Origin: Actinacidiphila alni
Lineage (GTDB): Bacteria > Actinomycetota > Actinomycetes > Streptomycetales > Streptomycetaceae
Direction of reading: 5' to 3'
NCBI RefSeq assembly: GCF_900112845.1
Contig: NZ_FONG01000002.1
Coordinates: 372,001 to 436,000, forward strand
Length of the DNA stretch: 64,000 bases
Shown: positions 26,736 to 35,147 of the stretch, piece after piece
Position numbering within the stretch: the first letter of the stretch is position 1
Layout of the letters: each line of letters starts with the position of its first letter
The notes under the pieces: model-generated
What the model was told of the DNA's origin: nothing
Database searches by the model: none
The model's input: only the letters and a program-made list of their open reading frames with translations
Made by a program: the position numbers and the translations under genes

Positions 26736-27629
26736 TCAGGCGGTGGTCGCCGCGAGGAACACCGGGGGTCCGCGCCTGGCCAGCGCGTGCCGCAGCAGCC
26801 ACACCGTGCGGTGCCTGGCCGGTGCCGCGCTCGTCGTACGGCGCCGCCTCGGACGTACGGCCGCGATCCCTGCGGCCTGGGCGGCGAGCGCCGACAGCAG
26901 CGTACGGGCGCGGCGCAGCACGGCCGGCGAGAGCGCGGCCAGTTCGGCGGCGCCCCGTACGGACAGCCGTATCAGCCGCCACAGCGCCGCTTCGCCGCGC
27001 CGCAGCAGCCAGCCCGCCACCACGGCGGCGAGCAGGTGACCGAGGAACATCGGCAGCGAGCAGAAGGGCAGCGCCATCATGGCGTGCGCGGCGCCGCCCG
27101 TACCGCCCGTGCCTCCCGTACCTGAAGCGCTCATGTCCATGCCCGGCATGTGCACGGGCGCGCCCATCGCGGACGGGTCGAGCCCGGCCTGCGTGACGAT
27201 CCAGCGGGCCCTGACCGGGGTGAGCGGCGCGGCGGCGGTGTGCCCGCAGACCAGCCGGGCCGCGACGGCCAGCAGCCCCGCGTCCCCCGCACCGGAACCC
27301 GAAGCCGAAGCCGTACCCGCGCCCGCGGCGGGGGTCATGCTCGCGCAGACCTGCCCGACATTGAAGACGCTGTGCAGCGCGAGCTGTCCGACGGCGAGGG
27401 CGGCGGCGATGCCCGGCAGCGAGCGTTCCCGCCCGGCGAGCGGCGCCACGACCGCGAAGACCGACAGCCAGCCGACCACCAGGGCCCACACCGGCACCGG
27501 CCGCCCCGACGCCATGCCGTGTCCGACCGCGGCCAGCGCGACACAGACCGCGGTGAACACCGCGGCCCGCAGCAGTCGCATTCCGGCGCCGGCGCGCACG
27601 GAGGGGACGGAGCCCCGCATGGCAGTCAT
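26736..27629 (-). CDS. Met/His-rich membrane protein linked to the copper cluster
   Basis: The protein has about 297 residues and five to six hydrophobic segments. The outer loops carry metal-ligand-like clusters: GAPVHMPGMDMSASG, then AHAMMALPFCSLPMFLGH. Gly/Thr repeats (GTGGTGGTGG) separate them. Met- and His-rich loops like these are typical of copper importers and sensors, and the gene heads the minus-strand copper region. No catalytic motif is visible. The start is uncertain (27,641, 27,629 or 27,620 are all in frame); 27,629 is 12 nt after GGGAGG. Function unproven. Confidence 0.7.
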   Translation of the reverse strand: MTAMRGSVPSVRAGAGMRLLRAAVFTAVCVALAAVGHGMASGRPVPVWALVVGWLSVFAVVAPLAGRERSLPGIAAALAVGQLALHSVFNVGQVCASMTPAAGAGTASASGSGAGDAGLLAVAARLVCGHTAAAPLTPVRARWIVTQAGLDPSAMGAPVHMPGMDMSASGTGGTGGTGGAAHAMMALPFCSLPMFLGHLLAAVVAGWLLRRGEAALWRLIRLSVRGAAELAALSPAVLRRARTLLSALAAQAAGIAAVRPRRRRTTSAAPARHRTVWLLRHALARRGPPVFLAATTA

Positions 27630-27833
27630 GACGGCCGCCATCCTCCCACCGCGGCTCCCGCCCCGATACGGCGGGTGCCCGGCTCGCGGGGGCGTGCGCC
27701 CGCCACCTCTTACACCCGTACGCCGGGCAATGGCATCCGCCGAATGAGCGGTATCACGTCAACACCAGGCTTACCGGACGCTCTTCGCGGCAATACGTAA
27801 CCGTATGTCGAGCCGCAGCCAGGAGGCTGGAGC

Positions 27834-28277
27834 ATGAGCATCTGGTGGTCACTCCATTTGCGGCGCGAGGCTGCGAGCGTTCCGCTGGCCAGACGGCTGC
27901 TGATGGGGACCATGGAGACGGCCGGCGTCGACCCCGACATCTCCTTCGACCTCGCGGTGGCCCTCTCGGAGGCGTGTGCGAACGCCGTGGAGCACGCCGG
28001 ATCGGGCACCGAGTACAGCGTCACCGCCCGGATCGACGGCGACCAATGCCGTATCGAGGTCGCCGACTCCGGCGCGGGCTTCCCCCGCGACCGCTTCCGT
28101 CACCCGGCCCGCCCGCTGAGCGCGCGCGGGCGGCAGGCCGAGCACGGGCGCGGACTCTTCCTCATCGAGGCGCTGGTGGACCATGTCCACTTCCAGGACC
28201 GGCCGGGCGCCGGCACCGTCGTGTCCTTCGACAAGGTGCTCAAGTGGCGGGACGACGCCCTGCTGAAGGCGTCGTAG
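27834..28277 (+). CDS. histidine-kinase-like ATPase (RsbW-type anti-sigma)
   Basis: The 147-residue protein has a single Bergerat-fold ATPase domain: the N-box ALSEACANAVEHAG (residues about 43-56), the G1 box VADSGAGF and the G2-like RGLFLIEALVD. Streptomyces carry many such small RsbW-like kinases, which regulate sigma factors or phosphorylate anti-sigma antagonists. The ribosome-binding site is CAGGAGG, about 6 nt before the ATG. The aminopeptidase P gene is convergent 46 bp downstream. A PP2C-type phosphatase, the usual opponent of RsbW kinases, is encoded at 29,931-31,625. Confidence 0.88.
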   Translation: MSIWWSLHLRREAASVPLARRLLMGTMETAGVDPDISFDLAVALSEACANAVEHAGSGTEYSVTARIDGDQCRIEVADSGAGFPRDRFRHPARPLSARGRQAEHGRGLFLIEALVDHVHFQDRPGAGTVVSFDKVLKWRDDALLKAS

Positions 28278-28322
28278 CCCGCCACTATCCGCTCCCGTAA
28301 TGGTCCGCGCTCAGCGCGACGA

Positions 28323-29789
28323 TCAGCCGCGCAGCGCCGCCATCCACGCCTCGACCTCGGCCGCGCCGCGCGGCAGCCCCTGCGACAGATTGCGGTTGCC
28401 GTCGTCCGTGACCAGGATGTCGTCCTCGATCCGGACACCGATGCCGCGGTACTCCTCCGGCACCGACAGGTCGTCCGTCTGGAAGTACAGACCGGGCTCC
28501 ACCGTCAGCACCATGCCGGGCTCCAGCGTGCAGTCCACATACGTCTCGGTCCGCGCGTGCGCGCAGTCGTGGACGTCCATGCCCAGCATGTGGCCGGTGC
28601 CGTGCAGGGTCCAGCGGCGCTGGAGTGCCAGCTCCAGCACCCGCTCGACCGGGCCCTCAAGCAGCCCCCACTCGACCAGCTTCTCGGCCAGCACGCGCTG
28701 CGACGCCTCGTGGAAGTCGCGGTAGGCCGCGCCCGGCTTGACCGCGTCGATCCCTGCCTGCTGCGACTCGTGCACCGCGTCGTAGATCTTGCGCTGGAGC
28801 GGCGAGAAGGTGCCGCTGATCGGCAGGGTGCGGGTGACGTCCGCGGTGTAGAGGTGGTGGGTCTCCACGCCCGCGTCCAGCAGCAGCAGTTCGCCGGAGC
28901 GGACCGGGCCGTCGTTGCGCACCCAGTGCAGGGTGGTGGCGTGCGGGCCCGCGGCGCAGATCGAGCCGTAGCCGACGTCGTTGCCCTCGACGCGGGCGCG
29001 CAGGAAGAAGGTGCCCTCGATGTAGCGCTCGGAGGTGGCCTCCGCCTTGTCGAGCGCCTTGACGACGTCCTCGAAGCCGCGCGCGGTGGAGTCGCACGCC
29101 TTCTGCAGTTCGGCGATCTCGAACTCGTCCTTGACCAGGCGCATCTCGGAGAGGAATTCGGTCAGCTCGGTGTCGCGCTCGGCCGTCACCTTGTCGGTGA
29201 GCGCCGCCTCGATGCCCGCGTCGTGCCCGCGCACCACCCGCACGGGACCGGTCGCCTCGCGCAGCGCGTCCGCCGCCTTGCGGACGTCCTTGCAGGGCAG
29301 CCCGAGCAGCTGCTCGGCCTCGGTCAGGCTGTGCCGCCGGCCGACCCACAGCTCGCCCTGGCCGTCGAGCCAGAATTCGCCGTTCTCCCGGTTGGAGCGC
29401 GGCAGCAGATACGCGGTGGCCGCGTGCCCGCCGCCCCGCTGCGGCTCCAGCACCAGGACGGCGTCCTGCGTCTGGTCACCGGTCAGATAGGCGTATTCGG
29501 TGGAGGCCCGGAAGGGGTACTCGGTGTCGTTGGAACGCGTCCGCAGATTGCCCGCCGGTACGACGATCCGCTCGCCGGGGAAGCGGGCGGAGAGCGTGGC
29601 GCGGCGGGCGGCGGCGTAGGAGGACTGCGGCAGCGGGCTCAGCCCGCGCAGTTCGGTGTCGGCCCAGTCGGACTTCATCACGGCCGCCAGCTCGTCGGAA
29701 ACCACCGGGTAGAGCCGGTTCTTGCGCTCCTTGATCGGCTTGTCGTCGCTCTCGGCGCCGCCATCGGTGCCTGTCGTCGCCTCGGCCAC
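28323..29789 (-). CDS. pepP: Xaa-Pro aminopeptidase (aminopeptidase P, M24B)
   Basis: The 488-residue enzyme has an N-terminal domain (residues 1-190) with SNDTEYPFRASTEYAYLTG, the family's hallmark. The catalytic pita-bread domain has metal ligands LLLDAGVETHHLYTADVTRT (two Asp), HGTGHMLGMDVHD (His), EPGMVLTVEPGLYF (Glu) and GVRIEDDILVT (Glu). It removes the N-terminal residue of X-Pro peptides in the cytoplasm with Mn(II). The GTG at 29,789 is chosen because of the upstream GGAGGAGACAGGAC. It probably stands alone on its transcript. Confidence 0.93.
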   Translation of the reverse strand: MAEATTGTDGGAESDDKPIKERKNRLYPVVSDELAAVMKSDWADTELRGLSPLPQSSYAAARRATLSARFPGERIVVPAGNLRTRSNDTEYPFRASTEYAYLTGDQTQDAVLVLEPQRGGGHAATAYLLPRSNRENGEFWLDGQGELWVGRRHSLTEAEQLLGLPCKDVRKAADALREATGPVRVVRGHDAGIEAALTDKVTAERDTELTEFLSEMRLVKDEFEIAELQKACDSTARGFEDVVKALDKAEATSERYIEGTFFLRARVEGNDVGYGSICAAGPHATTLHWVRNDGPVRSGELLLLDAGVETHHLYTADVTRTLPISGTFSPLQRKIYDAVHESQQAGIDAVKPGAAYRDFHEASQRVLAEKLVEWGLLEGPVERVLELALQRRWTLHGTGHMLGMDVHDCAHARTETYVDCTLEPGMVLTVEPGLYFQTDDLSVPEEYRGIGVRIEDDILVTDDGNRNLSQGLPRGAAEVEAWMAALRG

Positions 29790-29930
29790 GTCCTGTCTCC
29801 TCCTCGCTGTCACCGCCGTGGGCCACGCTGCCGGGCCCACCGGCCTCTACGCATCGTATGTGCGGGCGGAAGAGGGCGTGCAGGGGGCATAGCCCGCGAA
29901 TCGGGCGGTGGTGATCCGCTGCGGGACGGT

Positions 29931-31625
29931 TCAGTCGAAGCGGACGGCGAGCAGGACGACGTCCTCGGTGGATTCGGTGGATTCGGTGGACTTGTTGGAC
30001 GCCGTGCCGCCGGGGTCCTCCGGCCCGTGCTCCAGTCCGTGCTCCAGCCCTTCGGGCAGCACGGTGCGCACGATGTGGTCGGCGAGCCGGTCGGGGTCGT
30101 CGCGTACGGCGCGCGGGGCGCCCTGCGCGGCGGCGTGCAGCCGGGCCAGCGCCCGGTCGGCGGACTCCCCCGTACGGTGCAGCAGCCCGTCGCTGTACAG
30201 CAGCAGCGTTTCTCCGGGCCGCGCGTACAGCTCCACGCTGGGCGCCTCCCAGCAGCTGAGCATGTTCAGCGGCGCGGACAGCGTCGTCTCGACGTACTCG
30301 CAGCGCCGGTCGCCGACCACCAGCGGCGGGCAGTGCCCGGCGCCCGCCAGGGTCAGCTTGCGGCCCGCGACGGCCGACGTACCGGTGCGGCCCGGCGCGG
30401 CCGGCGGCTCCACGTACGCGAACAGCGCCGTCGCGGATCTGGCCGGCTCGGTGAGCCGCATCAGCAGCTCCAGGTCGGACAGCACGGCGACCGGGTCCTC
30501 GCCCTCCATCACCGCGTACGCCCGCAGGCTCGCGCGCAGCCGTCCCATCGCGGCCACCGCGCCGGGACCGCGGCCGGTGACCCCGCCCACGGCGAGGCCG
30601 AGCGCGCCCTCGGGCAGCGGCAGCGCGTCGTACCAGTCGCCGCCGCCGCGCGGCCCGGCGCTGTGCCGGACGGCCATCCGTACGCCGGGGACGCGCGGCA
30701 GCCGCTCGGGCAGCAGCTCGGCGGCGAACGCCGCCATGGTGTCCCGCGCGCGGCGCAGGTCGAGGACACGGGCGGTGTGCTCGGCCGCGTACCGCAGATA
30801 CAGGCCCATCAGGCGGCGCTGCCGGTCGTCGGGCTCCGCGGGCTCGTCGTAGAACCAGACGGCCGTGCCGAGCCTGCCGTGCGTCTCGGCGGTCAGGCGC
30901 AGCGCGTAGCTGGCGCCGAGGCCGAGCTGGACGGCGACCTCGCGGTGGCGGTTGCCGAGGCCGGGTTCGTGGAGGAGGTCGGGGTGGACGTGCTCGGTGC
31001 CGTCGTCCGCGTACGTGGCGTCCGTGGCCTCGGTGGCGTCCGTCGTATCGCTATCTGTGGCGGCCTCGTCGGCCGTGCCCGCCTCGCCGTCGTCGCCGTC
31101 CGCGCCGTCCGCACTGTTGTCGTTCGCGGACGTCCGCGGCTCAGGCGCGCGTACGTGCTCCGGCTCCGGTTCCGGCTCCGGGGGGACGGTCGAGATGGTG
31201 CCGAGGTCGGCGTGGCCGAGGCCCAGGCCGATGGTGCGGTCGGGGCCGAGACCGTCGGCCGGCTCCAGGGCGATCATGCCGCGCCGGGCGCCGACCAGGG
31301 TGGCCCCGGCCCGCAGCACCTCGTGCAGCGCGTCGTCGAGCGTGCCCGTGCGCGACAGCCGTTCGGTCAGCTCGTGCACCAGCGACAGGTCGCAGACCCA
31401 GGACGCCAGCCGGTCCTGGACGGCGGGGGAGCCGTACCGGTCCGCGGTGAGGGCGACGTGCCGGGGTGCGGTCGGCGCGGGAGCGGGGGGCGTGACGGTC
31501 GTGCCGGCCGGGACCGCCGGGGCGGTCGTGACCTGCGTCGGGCCCCCCGAAGGGGCCGCATTCTGCGCCGCCGCGGAAGGTGATGGCTCGGTTCCGGCCA
31601 CTTTTCTCACGTGGGCGGCGCTCAT
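29931..31625 (-). CDS. SpoIIE/PP2C-type phosphatase with GAF-like domain; one metal-site Asp replaced
   Basis: The protein has 564 residues. A Pro/Ala-rich N-terminus is followed by a GAF-like sensor domain (about residues 80-270) with an acidic, Asp/Thr-rich insertion (TADEAATDSDTTDATEATDA). A linker helix leads to a SpoIIE-type PP2C catalytic domain with GGGDWYDALPL, AAMGRLRASLRAYA, LLLYSDGLLHRTGES and EDVVLLAVRF. The usual GDVxGxG Asp, a Mn ligand, is replaced by Gly (AVGGVTGRGP), so activity may be altered or lost. Such phosphatases reverse RsbW-type kinases in partner-switching. It ends in short repeats (GLEHGLEHG, STESTEST). The start is an ATG after GGAAG. Confidence 0.85.
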   Translation of the reverse strand: MSAAHVRKVAGTEPSPSAAAQNAAPSGGPTQVTTAPAVPAGTTVTPPAPAPTAPRHVALTADRYGSPAVQDRLASWVCDLSLVHELTERLSRTGTLDDALHEVLRAGATLVGARRGMIALEPADGLGPDRTIGLGLGHADLGTISTVPPEPEPEPEHVRAPEPRTSANDNSADGADGDDGEAGTADEAATDSDTTDATEATDATYADDGTEHVHPDLLHEPGLGNRHREVAVQLGLGASYALRLTAETHGRLGTAVWFYDEPAEPDDRQRRLMGLYLRYAAEHTARVLDLRRARDTMAAFAAELLPERLPRVPGVRMAVRHSAGPRGGGDWYDALPLPEGALGLAVGGVTGRGPGAVAAMGRLRASLRAYAVMEGEDPVAVLSDLELLMRLTEPARSATALFAYVEPPAAPGRTGTSAVAGRKLTLAGAGHCPPLVVGDRRCEYVETTLSAPLNMLSCWEAPSVELYARPGETLLLYSDGLLHRTGESADRALARLHAAAQGAPRAVRDDPDRLADHIVRTVLPEGLEHGLEHGPEDPGGTASNKSTESTESTEDVVLLAVRFD

Positions 31626-32294
31626 GGCCGGGGACTTCCGGCCGGTCGCCAATGGATGGGGCATTCAACGCTTTTCGGCCGCAATGCGCGGCGCATCTGC
31701 ATCAATAGCATCGCAAACCCCCATGTCGTGGCGCGTCGCTACCAAGGAACCCACTTGTACACGCACAATCGCGGGCATGTCCAGGATTGTCCTGGTAGAA
31801 GGAGTGGTGTCGGGGTAGCCGTGCGTCGCGCGGTATGACCACGCGGTGATCACGCGAGATCCGAGGGGAGTTCCGGGACGGTCCCGGACCGTTCCCCGAC
31901 TGGTACGCGGCCTCACCTGGGATGGTCGCGCCTCCGCCGCACGTTGGCCGGAAAGCGCCACCCCCGCCGCATGCGCGCTGTCGACTGATCCCGGCCAACA
32001 GCGCGTCATAATCACGGGTGCTGGGTAGGAACCCGGAGTCCGGCTCAAGCGTCGTAGTACGTAAGCAATTGACAGCCGACCCCACCCCGAGTGGCGACGG
32101 GAGCTGCGCCCAGCGGGATCCACGAGATGTGGCTCACGATCGGGGCACGTGAGCAAGCGCCATGCGCACGCCACCCTTCGCCACGTTCCACGCTCGGCTG
32201 GCAGCATGATGCGCTGCCTCGTAAGCGGTGTGCTCGACAGTTGCACGGGTAATTGGGCAGATCCCTGGGCGTTAACGGAAAGGAACGAGCGCTG
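31626..32294. promoter_or_regulatory. 669-bp divergent intergenic region (phosphatase / Prim-Pol)
   Basis: No convincing gene fits here. Two inverted repeats stand out. CCAGGATTGTCCTGG at 31,781-31,795 has perfect 6-bp arms with a 3-bp centre. At 31,874-31,895 there is an imperfect GGGACGGTC...GACCGTTCCC pair. Either could be an operator for the divergent phosphatase transcript. TTGACAGCC near 32,070 is a -35-like element on the plus strand. The region just before the Prim-Pol gene holds AAAGGAACGAGC as its ribosome-binding site. Confidence 0.35.
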
Positions 32295-32981
32295 ATGCGC
32301 GAGATCCTCGGAAGGCGACGCAAGCTCTCACTGCCGCGGAAGGGGCGGACCGCGTTGCGAGACGCGGCGCTCACCTACGCGGAACAGTGGAAATGGCGCG
32401 TGGTACCCGGCGTCGGGTACGACAAGCGCGGCACATGGCGGGCGACCGGCGCGCAGCCGTGCGCCTGCGCCCGCCCCAACTGCCCGGTGCCCGGGGCTCA
32501 TCCGCATGAACCCGGGCTGCTGGCCGCCACCCGCGACCCGCGCATGGTGCGCTGGTGGTGGACGCGCAGGCCGGACGCGCCGGTGATCCTGGCGACCGGT
32601 GACCGGGTGTCCGCGGCGAGCCTGCCCGCGGTGGCCGGCGCGCGGGCGCTGGACGCGATGGAACGGCTCGGCGTACGGCTCGGCCCGGTGCTGGCCACCC
32701 CGACCCGCTACGTGATCCTCGTCGCGCCCTACTCGCTCGCCGAACTGGGCGAACTCCTCGACAGCCAGGACTGGGTGCCGACGTCGCTGCGCTACCACGG
32801 CGACGGCGGATACGTGGCGCTGCCGCCGTCGAGCAGCAGCGCGGGGCAACTGCGCTGGGTACGGCCGCCGGTCGCGGGGACGGACGGGGCCGCGCCCTGG
32901 CTGCCGCGGATCGGCGACCTGGTGGACGCGCTGGTGCGGGCGGGCCGCACCACGCCGGACGGCGACCGGCTGACGTACTGA
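32295..32981 (+). CDS. bifunctional DNA primase/polymerase N-terminal (Prim-Pol) domain protein
   Basis: The 228-residue protein belongs to the Prim-Pol family (archaeo-eukaryotic primase fold). It begins with the helix ALRDAALTYAEQWKWRVVPGVGYDKRG, then CACARPNCPVPGAHPHEPG, a Cys/His pattern near the usual zinc or structural site, and MVRWWWTRRPDAPVILATGDRVS. The second half carries LPPSSSSAGQLRWVRPPV. In Streptomyces such stand-alone proteins are usually chromosomal and of unknown role. In mobile elements they replace a primase, but this copy lies 6 kb left of the element. The start ATG has AAAGGAACG upstream. Confidence 0.72.
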   Translation: MREILGRRRKLSLPRKGRTALRDAALTYAEQWKWRVVPGVGYDKRGTWRATGAQPCACARPNCPVPGAHPHEPGLLAATRDPRMVRWWWTRRPDAPVILATGDRVSAASLPAVAGARALDAMERLGVRLGPVLATPTRYVILVAPYSLAELGELLDSQDWVPTSLRYHGDGGYVALPPSSSSAGQLRWVRPPVAGTDGAAPWLPRIGDLVDALVRAGRTTPDGDRLTY

Positions 32982-33000
32982 GGTTCCCCTTGTACGGCGC

Positions 33001-33035
33001 CGCGCCTGTTCTGAACAGCGTTCAGAACAGGCGCG
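33001..33035 (+). terminator. perfect 16-bp inverted repeat after the Prim-Pol gene
   Basis: The left arm CGCGCCTGTTCTGAAC is followed by a 3-nt loop (AGC) and the exact complementary right arm, then TTGTT. The structure starts 20 bp after the Prim-Pol stop codon, as expected for an intrinsic terminator of the GC-rich kind. The core GAAC-AGC-GTTC resembles a LexA half-site pair, but the spacing (3, not 4) does not fit a LexA box. Confidence 0.7.
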
Positions 33036-33217
33036 TTGTTGTAGGCGTCGCCACCGGGGGAAGGGGCAGACGGCCTGCGACCGTTCTGCCGCTCGCCTTG
33101 TCACTCGTTCGGGTAACCGCGCGCCGTGGCCGTCCGCTGAACGGCGCCTGATCGTCCAGAAGCACCCGGTCCGACCGCTACGTTCGGCGGACCGCAACCG
33201 TCGAGGCAGGTGGGGTC

Positions 33218-33487
33218 GTGCCCGTGGAGCCGCAGTCGCAGTCACCGTCGCAAGCCCAGCAGCGGACGGCACCGCAGGACGACCATGTGTCGGGGCTGCG
33301 GATGGTCGCGCTCGCGAGCGTCGCCGCCCTCGCCGTCGTCCTCCCGCTCGCCGCGGCCACCGAAGGCCCCGCCGAACACGCGGGCCACAGCGGGCATTCC
33401 GGACACCCAGGTCTCAGTGCTCCGCACGGGAGAACGGCGTCCGCGGACGGCTACGGGATGCTTTCGCGGCCGGGCGACGGCACGTGA
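33218..33487 (+). CDS. small His-rich membrane or secreted protein
   Basis: The 89-residue protein has a Gln/Pro/Ser-rich cytoplasmic N-terminus and one hydrophobic helix (about residues 27-47, LRMVALASVAALAVVLPLA). A His/Gly tail follows (EHAGHSGHSGHPGLSAPHG), which could bind metal. No recognised family. The start is a GTG at 33,218, with AGGTGGGG just upstream as a possible ribosome-binding site. Nearby repeats (33,535-34,009) suggest a plastic region. Confidence 0.5.
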   Translation: MPVEPQSQSPSQAQQRTAPQDDHVSGLRMVALASVAALAVVLPLAAATEGPAEHAGHSGHSGHPGLSAPHGRTASADGYGMLSRPGDGT

Positions 33488-33534
33488 TCGCCTGCGGCGC
33501 GCGGGCCCGGAAAGCGGGCCCGGAAAACGGAAAC

Positions 33535-33574
33535 GCCCGGCCGCTGGCGACGGGGGATGCACCAGCGACCGGGC
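33535..33574 (+). terminator. hairpin after the small membrane-protein gene
   Basis: The arms GCCCGGCCGCTGG and CCAGCGACCGGGC pair with one mismatch around a loop. The structure lies about 50 bp after the stop codon at 33,487. It looks like a bidirectional GC-rich terminator. Confidence 0.5.
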
Positions 33575-33830
33575 TGTTCAAACGGTAACAAGACTTCGTC
33601 CGATCGCAAATTCCCCCTCGGCGGGGGGCTGGCCGATTCCTCGCTTTTCCTTGGGAGTTGTGACCGGAATCACTGACCGACCGCTCAGTCGGCTCCGCCT
33701 CGGACAGCCCCACCCGCACACCCGGAAGTCGGCGCCCCTGCCGGGGAGGTCGGCGCCTGATGTCTCCTGCGGAGTGCGGTGCGTTGGGGGCGCGGCCCGC
33801 TGCCCGCGCATGCGGAGGACGTTCACCATC

Positions 33831-33958
33831 AGGGGCGCGGGGAACTGCGCGCTCAGCCCGCGCGGGCCTTCAGGAAAAAGCCGCCCCCAGCGGGGCAGAC
33901 GCTGTTGTTTTGCGACCGCCGGCCGGTGGGGGCGGGCCGCGCAGTTCCCCGCGCCCCT
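33831..33958. repeat. Streptomyces-type inverted repeat (GCGGGGAACTGCGC family)
   Basis: Two perfectly complementary 21-bp arms (33,831-33,851, containing GCGCGGGGAACTGCGCG, and 33,938-33,958) flank an 86-bp centre with a second, smaller GC hairpin. Words like GCGGGGAACTGCGCG occur at many intergenic positions in Streptomyces genomes, so this is probably a dispersed palindromic repeat, not a gene-specific signal. It lies between the small membrane gene and the SEC-C protein gene. Confidence 0.6.
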
Positions 33959-34009
33959 GGAGGGGCACCCTCCTCCGCTACCTCGCCCAGGAGGGGCACC
34001 CTCCTCCGC
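33959..34009. repeat. 20-bp direct repeat pair
   Basis: The 20-bp unit GGAGGGGCACCCTCCTCCGC occurs at 33,959-33,978 and again at 33,990-34,009, 31 bp apart start to start. Each copy is itself partly palindromic (GAGGG...CCCTC). It adjoins the dispersed inverted repeat. Together the 33,600-34,065 stretch holds repeats only and no gene that I can support. Confidence 0.55.
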
Positions 34010-34065
34010 AGAGGTGCGGGGACAGGGGCCGAGCCCCTGTCGCGTACCCCCCCTCCGGAGGAGGG

Positions 34066-35040
34066 TCAGCTGAGGGTGATCTGCCGGTTGGTGAAACCGC
34101 TGCGAGCCCGCCGCTCCTCGGCGGACAACGCACCCCCCGCCGCGAGCGACTCGGCGAGCCGCTCGCCGAAGGAAGCCGCCGGCTTCTCCACCTCGTCCGC
34201 CCCCATCCCGACCGGCAGGTCCCAGACCGGCACCACGAGCCCGTGCGCCCGGAAGGACCCGACCAGCCGCGTACCGTCGCCGAGCGACGACACCCCGGCG
34301 GCGTGCAGCCGCGCCAGAGCGTCGAGCAACTCCTCCTCCGCGTGCGGCATCACCCACCGAAGGTGGTTCTTCTCCGGCGTCTCGCACCAGTACGCCGCGT
34401 CCACCCCGCTCAGCCGCACCGTGGGAATCGCCGCCTCGTTGGCGCGCTCCAGCGACGCCGCCACCTCACCGGTGGCCGCCTCGGCGTCCTCCAGCCAGAA
34501 TTCGAAGCCGGTGTGCACCTCGGGCACGAACGCCGCGTCCAGGTCGAGCAGATCCTGCAGCCGCGGCGCGTCGGCGGCCGGGCGGCGCCCCTCGACGGGG
34601 GAGCCGGGCGTCGCGGTGAGCGCCCGCAGCAGGGTGTCGGCGAGGTCGCGGCTGACGTCGCCGGAGGCGGCCTCGTTCTGGAGGCCGAGCAGCACCGCGC
34701 CGGTGTCGCGGCGCAGCCCCGGCCAGGCCATGGGCAGCACGGTGCCGAGCGTCACGGACGGCACCCCGTCGGGCAGCGGGTCCTTGAGGGTGAGCGCGGC
34801 GGTCGCGGCCGGCACCAGTTCGCGCAGCGCGACCCAGTCGCACTCGCCGGGCAGCCCCTCGAACGGCCGACGCACCAGCTCGGTCGCCGCGTGCGCGGCC
34901 TCCCGCCCGTGGCACGCCTTGTAGCGGCGCCCCGACCCGCACGGGCAGGGCTCGCGAGCGCCGACCACGGGAACGTCACCGTTCGCCAGGGACTTCACTT
35001 TCGTCTTCGTCGCGGTAGCGGTCGCGCGCTTCTTGGCCAT
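34066..35040 (-). CDS. SEC-C motif protein (DUF5926-like)
   Basis: The 324-residue protein carries near its N-terminus a SEC-C zinc motif, CPCGSGRRYKACHG (about residues 32-45), the metal-binding tail also found in SecA. After that is a long region (residues 60-324) with VPSVTLGTVLPMAWPG, DLLDLDAAFVPEVHTGFEFW and LRWVMPHAEEELLDALARLH, which matches the DUF5926 proteins conserved in Streptomyces. It is soluble and of unknown function. The N-terminus is Lys/Thr-rich (MAKKRATATATKTKVKSL). Confidence 0.82.
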   Translation of the reverse strand: MAKKRATATATKTKVKSLANGDVPVVGAREPCPCGSGRRYKACHGREAAHAATELVRRPFEGLPGECDWVALRELVPAATAALTLKDPLPDGVPSVTLGTVLPMAWPGLRRDTGAVLLGLQNEAASGDVSRDLADTLLRALTATPGSPVEGRRPAADAPRLQDLLDLDAAFVPEVHTGFEFWLEDAEAATGEVAASLERANEAAIPTVRLSGVDAAYWCETPEKNHLRWVMPHAEEELLDALARLHAAGVSSLGDGTRLVGSFRAHGLVVPVWDLPVGMGADEVEKPAASFGERLAESLAAGGALSAEERRARSGFTNRQITLS

Positions 35041-35147
35041 GGCTCGGTCTCTCCCGTAACGGCGGTGTTCCGGCCGTGAGCCTAGCGCTCGGCGGGCCCG
35101 CCGACGGACCACGGCGTACGCGCCCCGGTCGCCGTGACGGCGATGAC

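Noticed and set aside
32295..32981. Prim-Pol gene as the element's replication gene
   Set aside because: It lies 6 kb outside attL in a core gene order, so it is chromosomal.
33001..33035. LexA (SOS) box at the GAAC-AGC-GTTC hairpin
   Set aside because: The actinobacterial SOS box needs GAAC and GTTC separated by four bases. Here there are three, and the structure lies after a stop codon, so a terminator is more likely.
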